64,000 nt of DNA, taken from positions 744,001 to 808,000 of the forward strand of contig CBDEGK010000004.1 in the NCBI GenBank assembly GCA_965237855.1. The letters are read 5' to 3'. The notes under the pieces are model-generated. The model was not told the DNA's origin and did no database searches. It worked only from the letters and a program-made list of their open reading frames with translations. Both the position numbers and the translations under genes were made by a program. This DNA comes from CBDEGK01 sp965237855. GTDB taxonomy: Bacteria > Pseudomonadota > Gammaproteobacteria > Pseudomonadales > Halieaceae. Numbering within the stretch: the stretch's first letter is position 1; each line of letters opens with the position of its first letter. This document shows positions 27,881-36,095 of the stretch, one piece after another.

Positions 27881-28681
27881 ATGGCGAACACAGAATTCGA
27901 TAGCCTGCGTTACGAGTTGCGCGGGCCGGTCGCCCACATCATTCTCGATCGACCACCCCACAACCTGATTGACCGGAACTCGACGCTGGAATATCACGCC
28001 GCGTTGCAGCGCGCCGATGCCGAGGACAGCGTGCATGCCATCGTACTCAGCGGCAACGGGCGCGGTCTGTCCGGCGGCGTGGATATCAATTTTCTGGAAT
28101 CTTTCGGCGCTGAGGACATGGAAGCGTTCCTGCGCCTGTTCTATATCGACACCCTCACCATTGTACGAGGCTTGAGCAAGCCCATTATTGCCGCGGTGCA
28201 TGGCTATGCTCGGGAGGGAGCCTGCACGCTGGCCTTTGCCTGCGACATGATTCTGGCCGCCGACACGGCCGATTTTGGCTACCCTGGGGTGCCCAACCTG
28301 GCCGGGCCGCCGGGCATGCACACCTGGTACCTGCAGAAACTGCTGGGAAGAATGAAAGCGGCGGAACTGATTTTCACCGGCGAGCCGATCACAGCAGCGG
28401 ATGCGGAACGACTGGGGCTTATCACCCGTATGGTACCGGCGGAGTCATTGTTGGATGAGGCTCAAGCTCTGGGTGAAAAACTGGCGCAGATGTCGCCCCT
28501 GGCACTGCAACGCACCCGTGAGTTGTTTTATCGTATGGAAGACATGCCCTTTAACGAAGTACCCGCGGCCGCAGTACAGGCCCTGGCAGAAGCCTTCGAC
28601 AGCGAGGACAGCAAAGAGGCCAGGCGTGCCTACCTGGAGAAACGCGCGCCTGTTTGGCAGAGTAAGTGGCGGGGCAAATAA
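27881..28681 (+). CDS. Enoyl-CoA hydratase/isomerase family protein
   Basis: A 266-residue crotonase-family protein. The oxyanion region reads GNGRGLSGGVDINFLES and the second glycine-rich segment AVHGYAREGACTLAFACD. In the latter the usual GGG is replaced by REG, so the active site deviates from standard hydratases and the reaction is uncertain. Start ATG 27881 is separated from the acyltransferase stop by one base; a longer frame beginning at 27659 lies inside that gene and is rejected. Confidence 0.8.
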   Translation: MANTEFDSLRYELRGPVAHIILDRPPHNLIDRNSTLEYHAALQRADAEDSVHAIVLSGNGRGLSGGVDINFLESFGAEDMEAFLRLFYIDTLTIVRGLSKPIIAAVHGYAREGACTLAFACDMILAADTADFGYPGVPNLAGPPGMHTWYLQKLLGRMKAAELIFTGEPITAADAERLGLITRMVPAESLLDEAQALGEKLAQMSPLALQRTRELFYRMEDMPFNEVPAAAVQALAEAFDSEDSKEARRAYLEKRAPVWQSKWRGK

Positions 28682-28718
28682 AAGGTACGCCACTAGCCAA
28701 CCGAGATTTTACTGACGC

Positions 28719-29474
28719 TCAATCCAGATACGTTTGCAGAGCCGCCAGCACCACTTCGGGGCCCGAGCGCCGCTGGTAATTCTCCGATTTGTCCATCCAC
28801 AGGATCTTGCCTTCGGCACTAACCAACAGCGAGGTCGGTACGGGCAATGCAACGGTGTCATCCCCCGGCGGGGCCGAGTGATAACCCGTGTTGCGAAGCC
28901 CAAAAATGTCGGTGACGACGAGATCTGGGTCTGAGAGCATGATGGCCTGCAGGCCGTGCTCATGCCCATATTCCCTGATCTCTTCCGGGTGGTCTGTGCT
29001 CACCGTCAAAACCTGTATTCCGCGCTTGTCGAACTCCGACCGGAGTTCTTCCCATCGCCGCAACTCGGCGACACAGTAGGGTCACCAGTGGGCGCGGAAA
29101 AACTTGATGAGCACGATATGACCGTGCAGGCTGGCCGAATCAAAGAGCTCACCATTTTCATCGGGAGCACTAAATGAAGGAAGCGTATCTCCAACTGCAA
29201 CCGCCGTCGCCGTCACCGCCTGGCTACTGATCACCACGGTAAACGGAACAAACAGACCGATGAAAATCGCCGGGGCGGCTGCCAGACCGCCACGCCAGCT
29301 TGTGCCTTTTACAAAGGCGGCTACACCCAGGGCTGCCGCAATCAGAAATAGCCCAACGAACAGCGCACGGTTTTCAGGGATATCGACTTGCCGTATGTGA
29401 TAACTCCAGAGCGCCATACAGCCCAGTGCCAACACGAGCCCGACGATAGCCAATTTTGTTCCCGTTTTCATCAT
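28719..29474 (-). CDS. Selenoprotein: peroxiredoxin-like protein with UPYC motif
   Basis: Two open segments in one frame (29474-29085 and 29081-28719) are separated by TGA at 29084-29082. With selenocysteine at residue 131 the product has 251 residues: two to four N-terminal membrane segments (about 8-26, 37-58 and 67-85) and an AhpC/TSA-like thioredoxin-fold domain facing the periplasm (GDTLPSFSAPDENGELF, then KFFRAHWUPYCVAELRRW). UPYC occupies the position of the CPxC/CxxC redox motif, and the following IQVLTVSTDHPEE and TSLLVSAEGKILWMDK are typical of the family. GGAGAG precedes the start. A hairpin matching the SECIS model follows the TGA. A second gene with the same feature lies 2.5 kb away. 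Confidence 0.87.
29054..29081 (-). promoter_or_regulatory. Candidate bacterial SECIS element
   Basis: On the minus strand after the TGA, bases 29072-29066 pair with 29060-29054 (six Watson-Crick pairs and one G-U) around the five-base loop AGUUG. The loop begins after 16 bases from the TGA and its second base is G. Both values fit the bacterial SECIS consensus. The stem is uninterrupted and GC-rich. Drawn by eye, not by a folding program. Confidence 0.68.
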
Positions 29475-29563
29475 TTGTCTCTCCGTAAGCTAGCTAGGAT
29501 AACTGTCCTGGGCTTTTGTCCGCAAGGTTTTGCTCATACACTAGCGATGCCTATGCATCACCA

Positions 29564-30004
29564 ATGGACCAAACCATGGACAACACCGAACTGCTCAGCA
29601 GCCTGCGCAATGCACTGGCGATAGGCGACGGGGATTTAGCGGCTATTTTTCAACTGGCCGGGCACACGCCCGACGCAGAGGAACTTGCGATAAGCTCTGA
29701 CCGGACAGTCCGGCTTTTCCTGGAGGGGCTTATCCTCAGTGAGCGCGGCCCTCGAGCGGACGGAGCCGTTGTCGTCATAGAGGACACCGCGCTGACCAAC
29801 AACCAGATTCTCAAGAAATTGCGCATTGCGCTGAATCTCCAGGAAATCGATATGTTGGCAATATTCGAAGAAGGCGGGGTAGAACTGTCGGCCTCTGAAT
29901 TCGGCGCGTTGTTTCGCAAAGAGGGCAACAAGCATTTCCGACCTTGTAGTGATGAATTATTACAGAGCTTTGTCGCCGGATTGACGCCGTCGCTGGACGT
30001 GTAG
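29564..30004 (+). CDS. DUF1456 (YehS-like) protein
   Basis: A 146-residue protein consisting of two copies of the DUF1456 repeat: LLSSLRNALAIGDGDLAAIFQLAG near the start and ILKKLRIALNLQEIDMLAIFEEGG near residue 85, each followed by a segment ending in a short LxGL helix. Escherichia coli YehS has this layout and no known function. Possible ATG starts are 29564 and 29576; the second aligns slightly better with the family and neither has an obvious ribosome site. The methyltransferase gene follows after 12 bases. Confidence 0.82.
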   Translation: MDQTMDNTELLSSLRNALAIGDGDLAAIFQLAGHTPDAEELAISSDRTVRLFLEGLILSERGPRADGAVVVIEDTALTNNQILKKLRIALNLQEIDMLAIFEEGGVELSASEFGALFRKEGNKHFRPCSDELLQSFVAGLTPSLDV

Positions 30005-30016
30005 GCCGCTTCTTTC

Positions 30017-30958
30017 ATGGCGCTCGCGGCAATCTGCAAGACCATTCTCGATGAGACGAGTTCCGACACAGCTGTGCGTGCAGCCCTGGATAACTTTACC
30101 CAACTCTGCAGTGAGATAGGCGGTGTCGTGCCCGACCGCAGTTTTGATGCCTGGGCGGAAGATTCTTTTCTCGAAGACGGCGTCGCCATTAATCCGCGAG
30201 CCGCGGCCCACTGTGTGACGGACTACCGGCGCAGTGTGGTCTTTATCCGGGCCGTGTATGCGGCCATCCATCGTGCCAGGGAGCGCTTTCCCGACACTCG
30301 AATTGCCATTTTGTACGCGGGTTGTGGTCCCTATGCGACTTTACTGTTGCCGCTGCTGGGCAAGTTCATGCCGCCTCAACTTGAGATCACCTTGCTGGAT
30401 ATTCACCAGCACTCGATCGACAGCGTGGAGCGGCTACTCAGCCACTTTGACCTCGGTAGCCATGGTATCAACACGGTGCGGGGCGATGCCTGTCGCTATC
30501 AGCACACCGCCAAACTGCATCTCATCATTGCCGAAACCATGCAGAAGTCGCTGGAACAGGAACCGCAGTTCGCGGTGACGGCCAACCTGGCGCCGCAGCT
30601 GCAACCAGAGGGCATATTTATCCCGCAGAAAATTGAGGTCGACCTGTGCCTGGCGCATTTTCAGCGGGCAGACGAGTATGTCCCGCTGGCCAGGGTGCTG
30701 ACGCTGGTGCCCGATCAGGCCGCCGCAGACTTGAACCCGGTCAGCGTTGAGATTCCATCCCTGCCGGATCTGGCGGAGTTCGAAGCAGCGCTGTCTACCC
30801 GCATCCAGGTCTTCGACCAATACTGGTTACGGGAGTACGAGGCTGAAATAACCCTGCCCTCCCGCTGCCCCGGTCTTGCGCCCCTGTCAGCGGGACAGGT
30901 GTACCGCGTCTGCTACCAACTGGGAAAGTACCCGCGATTCAACGTGGAATTACAGTAG
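30017..30958 (+). CDS. Class I SAM-dependent methyltransferase-like protein
   Basis: A 313-residue protein with a Rossmann methyltransferase core. Motif I is ILYAGCGPYATLLLP (about residue 98), the acidic end of the second strand is LLDIHQHSID, and an IIAETMQKSLEQEP segment resembles the double-E loop of protein arginine methyltransferases. The first 90 residues and the C-terminal beta-rich part (residues about 200-313) also recall PRMT organisation, but the target is unknown. It follows the YehS-like gene closely and is probably co-transcribed. Confidence 0.65.
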   Translation: MALAAICKTILDETSSDTAVRAALDNFTQLCSEIGGVVPDRSFDAWAEDSFLEDGVAINPRAAAHCVTDYRRSVVFIRAVYAAIHRARERFPDTRIAILYAGCGPYATLLLPLLGKFMPPQLEITLLDIHQHSIDSVERLLSHFDLGSHGINTVRGDACRYQHTAKLHLIIAETMQKSLEQEPQFAVTANLAPQLQPEGIFIPQKIEVDLCLAHFQRADEYVPLARVLTLVPDQAAADLNPVSVEIPSLPDLAEFEAALSTRIQVFDQYWLREYEAEITLPSRCPGLAPLSAGQVYRVCYQLGKYPRFNVELQ

Positions 30959-31005
30959 CGCCTTGTTCATCTATACTTCTGAGAAAATATCAGGAGATCA
31001 TTCGC

Positions 31006-32109
31006 ATGCCATCACGCAGAGACTTTATCGAGCTCAGTTCACTGGGATTAGCTGCCGCCGCACTGGCCGGCTCTACAGGCGCATTGGCCGCCTCGGCGCA
31101 GAGCAAACAACGTATTGTGCTCGCCTCCCACCCGGTGGGAAAGCCCACGGTGGAAAATTTCCGACTCGAGGAAGTAGCGATTCCCGCTCTGAAAGATGGC
31201 CAGATTTTGATCCGCACGGAATACCTGTCGCTGGACCCCTATATGCGCAGCCGCATGAACGCCGCGGCGGGCTATGCCGCCAGCGTGGCACTGAACAACA
31301 CCATGGTCGGTGGCACCGTGGGCATCATCGAGGAATCCCGCAATTCAAACTTCAAGGTGGGCAGCCGGGTCATGGCCTACTCCGGCTGGCAGACTCACGA
31401 AGTGAGCGATGGCACAGGCATCTCTCTGCTGGACCCGCGCATTAATCCACCCTCCTACGCGCTGGGCGTACTGGGCATGCCCGGTTTAACCGCCTACGTG
31501 GGCTTACTGGACCTGGCCAGCCCTCAGCCCGGGGAGACCGTGGTGTTGGCGGCATCCACCGGCGCGGTGGGCTCGGTGGTCGGACAGATCGCCAAGATCA
31601 AGGGCTGTCGGGTGGTTGGCATTGCCGGCGCCAAAGCGAAGTGTGAGTACGCGGTGAAAGAGTTGGGCTACGATGCCTGTGTCAGCCACTATGACAGTGA
31701 CATGGCGCAGCAGTTGGCCGCCGAGTGCCCCGATGGCATTGATGTGTACTTTGAAAACGTGGGCGGCTCTTCCTGGGAAGCGGTGATGCCGCTACTGAAC
31801 AACTTTGCCCGCATCCCCGTGTGTGGCCTGATCGCCCATTACAACCAGAAAACCTTGCCTCCCGGCCCAGATCGCATGTCATTACTACAGTCGCTGATTC
31901 TGACCAAGCGTATCAAGATGCAGGGCTTTATCATCAGCGACCACTATGATCGCGTGGGCGATTTTGTCACCGATGTTTCCACCTGGATGGCCCAGGGCAA
32001 GATCACTTATAAGGAGCACATGGTCGAAGGTCTGGAGAATGCCCCGGAGGCGTTTCTCGGCCTGTTCCGGGGCGCCAACTTTGGCAAGCTGGTGGTTAAG
32101 GTTTCTTAA
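31006..32109 (+). CDS. NADP-dependent oxidoreductase (zinc-free MDR) with Tat-like signal
   Basis: A 367-residue medium-chain reductase of the leukotriene B4 dehydrogenase / alkenal reductase / CurA group, which reduces alpha,beta-unsaturated carbonyls with NADPH. The core has LSLDPYMRSRM, STGAVGSVVGQIAK (nucleotide loop), FENVGG and the C-terminal EGLENAPEAFLGLFRG. Unusually, the N-terminus is a twin-arginine signal-like sequence (SRRDFIELSSLGLAAAALAG), although this family is normally cytoplasmic. A ribosome site (AGGAG) precedes the ATG, so the extended start seems real. Confidence 0.85.
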   Translation: MPSRRDFIELSSLGLAAAALAGSTGALAASAQSKQRIVLASHPVGKPTVENFRLEEVAIPALKDGQILIRTEYLSLDPYMRSRMNAAAGYAASVALNNTMVGGTVGIIEESRNSNFKVGSRVMAYSGWQTHEVSDGTGISLLDPRINPPSYALGVLGMPGLTAYVGLLDLASPQPGETVVLAASTGAVGSVVGQIAKIKGCRVVGIAGAKAKCEYAVKELGYDACVSHYDSDMAQQLAAECPDGIDVYFENVGGSSWEAVMPLLNNFARIPVCGLIAHYNQKTLPPGPDRMSLLQSLILTKRIKMQGFIISDHYDRVGDFVTDVSTWMAQGKITYKEHMVEGLENAPEAFLGLFRGANFGKLVVKVS

Positions 32110-32123
32110 GGCCTGGTTACCGT

Positions 32124-32417
32124 TTAGGTACAGCCATCAACGAGTAAAATACGGCTACTCGTGGTCTGTGCCCATATTTCATGAAGGTCAGATTTACTCC
32201 GTTCATCCAGGAATGATTCTGCTAGCGCTCTCGAGGGGAACTCAAGAACTACAGTGCGCTGAAAATCCACAATGTTACCTTCAACTACTGTCGGTTCTAC
32301 ACCTTGGACCAAATATCTCCCGGAGTATTTCTCAATCAGGCTTGGAATTCTCCGTAGGTATTCCATGAAACCATCGGCATCGACAATAGCTAAGTCTATA
32401 ACCAGGTAGGCGTTCAT
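32124..32417 (-). CDS. DUF1330 protein
   Basis: A 97-residue protein of the DUF1330 family, a small ferredoxin-like fold of the dimeric alpha/beta barrel type. Family features are AYLVIDLAIVDADGF at the start, KYSGRYLVQGVEPTVVEG in the middle and VVLEFPSRALAESFLD. Function is unknown; relatives are found beside many catabolic genes. It converges on the oxidoreductase gene with 14 bases between stops. Base composition here looks poorer in GC than to the left. Confidence 0.75.
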   Translation of the reverse strand: MNAYLVIDLAIVDADGFMEYLRRIPSLIEKYSGRYLVQGVEPTVVEGNIVDFQRTVVLEFPSRALAESFLDERSKSDLHEIWAQTTSSRILLVDGCT

Positions 32418-32443
32418 TTCTCTCAGCTAACTCTTCAAGCAGG

Positions 32444-32478
32444 CGCTGCCCGGCAGGGGACATCCCTGCCGGGCAGCG
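32444..32478. terminator. Strong 15-bp hairpin, possible terminator of the cold-shock gene
   Basis: Bases 32444-32458 and 32464-32478 are perfect reverse complements (15 pairs, GC-rich) around a five-base loop. It lies 35 bases beyond the end of the cold-shock gene on its transcript, where a terminator is expected. No run of T follows on either strand, so intrinsic termination would be weak and a repetitive palindromic element is the alternative. Confidence 0.5.
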
Positions 32479-32513
32479 GGTTTACTGCCTAGCCTTGCTA
32501 TATGTTTACCCGG

Positions 32514-32720
32514 TTAAACCGCAACAACTTTATTTGCACATGGGCCTTTTTGACCTTGTCCCACCTCAAATTCGACCGCCTGTCCGTCATTGAGCGTTGC
32601 GTAGTCACCACCACTTTGAATTTCAGAATGGTGAACAAATAGATCTTTTCCTCCATCCTCGGGAGTAATGAAACCAAAACCTTTGTCTGCATTGAACCAC
32701 TTAACTGTACCTTTGCTCAT
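32514..32720 (-). CDS. CspA family cold-shock protein
   Basis: A 68-residue cold-shock domain protein with both RNA-binding motifs, KGFGFIT (RNP1) and DLFVHHSEI (RNP2), at their usual places. Such proteins bind single-stranded nucleic acid and act as RNA chaperones. The gene has about 107 bases of leader before the next gene upstream, long enough for the regulatory leader common in this family. Which paralogue it is cannot be said. Confidence 0.95.
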   Translation of the reverse strand: MSKGTVKWFNADKGFGFITPEDGGKDLFVHHSEIQSGGDYATLNDGQAVEFEVGQGQKGPCANKVVAV

Positions 32721-32827
32721 ATTGTTTTCTCAATTACTTTGGTGAATATAAAGAACCTACCGACTTCCATTCACCGTTTGGAATTCGGTTTAGAAATATT
32801 TTTCACGTTCAAATTACGCCAACACTA

Positions 32828-32983
32828 TCAAAGGGGAGTATTCTTATCATCAAGAGGTGCAGGCTGATCGGATTGTACCTCTTCACCGCCCTTCTCCAAT
32901 TTCTTTAAGCGTTTCTCTTCCTTCTTTTTTTTCTTTGCAATCTCCCTCTGCCGCTTCTCATAGGAATAATTGGTTTTTGCCAT
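32828..32983 (-). CDS. Small lysine-rich protein
   Basis: A 51-residue protein starting at ATG 32983: MAKTNYSYEKRQREIAKKKK, then a charged lysine/glutamate helix and an acidic-proline tail. Such short basic proteins are frequent next to cold-shock genes in gammaproteobacteria and may bind RNA, but no function is established to my knowledge. It lies upstream of the cold-shock gene on the same strand. Confidence 0.6.
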   Translation of the reverse strand: MAKTNYSYEKRQREIAKKKKKEEKRLKKLEKGGEEVQSDQPAPLDDKNTPL

Positions 32984-33313
32984 TTCATTTCTCTTGAATT
33001 AATTCACTTAGGGAAAACACATTGTCGAAACATATAACGCCTGTGGCAGCGGGCGCGCTGTAAGCGCGTCCGGCGACCATAGGGAGCGTACCGCCCACAC
33101 TTTGTTAAGAGCGCCACAAGCTCGATGACTTAAATGCGTATACATACACCCCTAAGAGTAACAGCGAACCCAGTAGAAGGTGGAACAAAAAAATGACTTT
33201 TACACCCGCCGGATTTCCAAATAATGGCGAGCCAAAGACGAAACCACAGGCGGAGCGCTAGTGATGCCCAGCCCGCAGGGCGATTGTGCCTGGCCTTGTT
33301 ATGCGTTTTTAAG
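32984..33313. other. Gene-free stretch with attC-like and other imperfect palindromes
   Basis: No convincing gene is visible in these 330 bases; a 63-codon frame on the minus strand has no familiar features. The stretch holds the folded repeat listed at 33036-33113 and, near 33288-33306, a GCCTTGTTATGCG string like the end of Vibrio-type integron cassettes. The flanks are relatively AT-rich. It may be a former cassette insertion region, but no integrase is in the window. Confidence 0.35.
33036..33113. repeat. attC-like imperfect palindrome
   Basis: An imperfect palindrome of about 75 bases: TAAC ... GTTA at the edges, then TGTGG/CCACA, then GCGG/CCGC, with an inner hairpin of eight pairs around TGTAA (33050-33072). 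The nested arms with edge AAC/GTT triplets resemble integron attC sites. The edge boxes each deviate by about one base from RYYYAAC and GTTRRRY, so the assignment is tentative. Confidence 0.35.
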
Positions 33314-33799
33314 TCACGCATTGTTGCATTTCAGTTCATTCACATGGGCTCTGACCTCATCGCTGAAAGGAGAATCTTGACGAGCCCACCACGACTGCAC
33401 CGCTGGAAACCCCAGCCACATCTCCAGGTGGCGCGACCATGGCTCCCAGTCCTCGGACTCAATCGCTCCGCTTCGAGCTAGCTTCATAGCATTTTCATGG
33501 CTCACGAAAGCATTCTGTAAGAATATCTCGAAACGGAGCTTATCGGCCCCACGCAGCGATTCGGGTTCCGCCAGCCCGCGCAAAAATATCTCGCAAAGTG
33601 AAGCGTCTCCAAGGAGTGTTTGATTCACATTTACAAGAAGCTCCGTAATTGCGGTTGTGCCAGATGCTCTGACCGCAGCGGTGTTAGGTCGGAGTAGGCG
33701 GTTATTCTGTGCCAGTTGTATTGCAACGTAAACAAGTGTCGCAACCACCGCTACGCCGCCCACAAAGTCGCCGATGTTACCTAGATATTCCAAGTTCAT
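33314..33799 (-). CDS. Hypothetical protein with N-terminal membrane anchor
   Basis: A 161-residue protein from ATG 33799. A single hydrophobic segment near the N-terminus (FVGGVAVVATLVYVAIQLAQ, about residues 12-31) is followed by a helical soluble part with conserved-looking tryptophans near the end (SWWARQDSPF). I recall similar short proteins scattered in environmental genomes without known function. The frame extends upstream to 33994, but that part reads like noise and overlaps the quinoprotein gene. Confidence 0.6.
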   Translation of the reverse strand: MNLEYLGNIGDFVGGVAVVATLVYVAIQLAQNNRLLRPNTAAVRASGTTAITELLVNVNQTLLGDASLCEIFLRGLAEPESLRGADKLRFEIFLQNAFVSHENAMKLARSGAIESEDWEPWSRHLEMWLGFPAVQSWWARQDSPFSDEVRAHVNELKCNNA

Positions 33800-33896
33800 A
33801 GAAGCACCAGTTTTACCGCAGAACGGCAGTAAGAAGTAGAAAACTGCATCTCTGGATATCGGCTCATATGTGCGTGGGGGAAATTCAGCTTGCCAG

Positions 33897-36035
33897 CTAC
33901 TGATCCTGCGCCGCATCCTGTAGCTTTTTACCGCGCCAGGCCTGCTGAATGACATAGGCGCGAATCGCCTCGGCTTGCTCTTCCGACAGGGCAAAACTGA
34001 AGTTGGCCATTCCGCGCTCCGCCAGCACCCCTTCCAGCACCACGCTTTTCCAGGCGCCAGCGTCGTGCATGAAGCCTGAACCGCGCAGGTCGGGGATCAG
34101 CAATCCGGACACGGCATTCAAGCCATGGCAACCATTACAGGTGTCCATGAATTCAGCATAACCGGCGCGAATGGTTGACGCGTCCGCAAACTGCTCGGGT
34201 GGATTGAACACAACCCGCGGCTGCCAATCAACATCAGGTAATTCACCGTTAGCGCCCAACTTGAAGGTCAGTATCCGCGACACATTGGGCAGGGATTCAG
34301 CCCGCACATACTCACCGAACACCAGCGCATAGGCACCGCCCCAACCGACATTGATGGACACGTACTGGTCGCCGTCGATGGCATAGCTCATAGGTGCAGC
34401 GACCACACCCGTCTGGGTGGTGAAGTCCCACAGCTGCTCACCCGTATCGGCACGGTAGGCGACGAATTTTCCATCGGCCGTACCCTGGAACACCAGATTC
34501 CCCGCTGTGGTCAGGGTGCCTCCATTCCAGGGGCCGGTGTATTCCACCCGCCAGGCTTCTGAATTGGTTTTCGGGTCCCAGGCCAACAGGCGGCCCTGCA
34601 TCAAGGGCCGCAATGCGTCCCGCTCCGCCTGGGAATCCGGCAGGCTGCCAATAATGCCATCGGTACCCAGGTTGGGCGCGCCAGCCCGGTAACGGAAGTT
34701 CTCGGGCTGGCCGTAAGAGGCGGGGAATTCGATCACCGGAATATAAACAAGGCCGGTGGCCGGGTTATAGGACATGGGATGCCAGTTGTGGCCGCCCAGG
34801 TACGAGGGAACCACGACATAGGTCGATTCAGCGTAACGAGCCCCCTCTACCTCTACCGGCCGACCTGTTTCCATATCCACGTGGGTCGCCCAATTCAAAT
34901 CAATATAGTTATTGGCGCTGATCAGCTCACCGTCGGTCCGATCCAACACATAGAAAAAGCCATTCTTAGGCGCCTGCATCAGCACCTTGCGCTGCTCGCC
35001 CTTTATTGCCATATCCGCCAGGATGATGTGCTGGGTAGCGGTATAGTCCCAGGTTTCACCGGGCGTGGTTTGGTAGTGCCACACGTATTCCCCGGTCGCG
35101 GGCCGCAGGGCCACGATGGAGGATAAAAACAGGTTGTCACCACCGCCCGGTGAGCGGATGTCCCGGTTCCAGGGCGTGCCGTTGCCGACGCCAATATAGA
35201 GTAGATCCAGCTGCGGGTCGTAGGCCATGGCATCCCACACGGTGCCGCCACCGCCACCCAGCTCCCAATGCTTACCCTTCCAGGTTTCCGCCGCCATTTT
35301 CATGGTGTCGTTTTCAAAGCCCTTGTCCGGGTCGCCGGGTACGGTGTAGAACTTCCACACCTCCTCCCCGGTCTGGTGATCGTAGGCGGCGATAAAGCCG
35401 CGCACGCCGTACTCGGCGCCACCGTTACCAATCAGCACCAGCCCATTGATGACTCGCGGTGCGCCGGTAATGGTGTACGGCAGTTCAGGATCGATGGTGG
35501 CATTGGACCAGTTCACAGCACCGGTGGCGGCATCGAGCGCAACCAGGCGGCCGTCAAGCGTACCGACGAACACCTGCCCTTCCCACACGGCAACACCGCG
35601 ATTGACCGCATCACAACAGAAGTGACGCTGCTTGTCCTTGGCCACAGCCGGGTCGTAACTCCACAGATGCTCGCCACTACGGGCATCCAGGGCATGCACA
35701 ATACTCCAGGCGCCGGTGGTATACATGACACCATCCACCACGATAGAGGTCGCCTCAATGCCGCGCTCGGTATTGAAATCAAAACTCCAGGTCAGGCCCA
35801 GCTTCGAGACTGACTCTTCATTGACTGTCGTCAGTGGACTGTGGCGCTGCTCACTGTAAGTACGCCCGTAGTTCATCCAATTGGCACCGTCGCTATCGGC
35901 CGCCACCAGTCGCAGGGCATCCACGGCCGCCGCAGGAGTCTCTGCAGGTATTGTTTCTGCCGGGGTCGGCGCTTGTTTTTGACAGGCCGCCAGGGCGGTC
36001 ATTGTTATCAACATGACGGGGAGAGACAGACGCAT
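33897..36035 (-). CDS. PQQ-dependent quinohemoprotein alcohol dehydrogenase, lipoprotein
   Basis: A 712-residue eight-bladed quinoprotein with a C-terminal cytochrome c domain. The vicinal cysteines of the PQQ site appear as HFCCDAVNRG, propeller repeats recur (ATGAVNWSN, DHQTGEEVWKF, DTGEQLWDF), and the heme motif CxxCH is in DTCNGCHGLN near residue 635. The signal ends LAAC, so the enzyme is probably a periplasmic lipoprotein. It oxidises alcohols and passes electrons to the respiratory chain. ATG 36035 is preferred to 36041 because AAGGA lies 6 bases before it. The divergent-side LysR gene next to it may regulate it, though both lie on the same strand. Confidence 0.9.
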   Translation of the reverse strand: MRLSLPVMLITMTALAACQKQAPTPAETIPAETPAAAVDALRLVAADSDGANWMNYGRTYSEQRHSPLTTVNEESVSKLGLTWSFDFNTERGIEATSIVVDGVMYTTGAWSIVHALDARSGEHLWSYDPAVAKDKQRHFCCDAVNRGVAVWEGQVFVGTLDGRLVALDAATGAVNWSNATIDPELPYTITGAPRVINGLVLIGNGGAEYGVRGFIAAYDHQTGEEVWKFYTVPGDPDKGFENDTMKMAAETWKGKHWELGGGGGTVWDAMAYDPQLDLLYIGVGNGTPWNRDIRSPGGGDNLFLSSIVALRPATGEYVWHYQTTPGETWDYTATQHIILADMAIKGEQRKVLMQAPKNGFFYVLDRTDGELISANNYIDLNWATHVDMETGRPVEVEGARYAESTYVVVPSYLGGHNWHPMSYNPATGLVYIPVIEFPASYGQPENFRYRAGAPNLGTDGIIGSLPDSQAERDALRPLMQGRLLAWDPKTNSEAWRVEYTGPWNGGTLTTAGNLVFQGTADGKFVAYRADTGEQLWDFTTQTGVVAAPMSYAIDGDQYVSINVGWGGAYALVFGEYVRAESLPNVSRILTFKLGANGELPDVDWQPRVVFNPPEQFADASTIRAGYAEFMDTCNGCHGLNAVSGLLIPDLRGSGFMHDAGAWKSVVLEGVLAERGMANFSFALSEEQAEAIRAYVIQQAWRGKKLQDAAQDQ

Positions 36036-36095
36036 GTTCATTCCTTGTTATGGGTGTTATCTACCTACTAAGCATAGTACGACTGGCCGGAAATA

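Noticed and set aside
33224..33310. A second attC-like site ending in CTTGTTATGCG
   Set aside because: No matching left-hand edge box could be found, so the resemblance is only partial.
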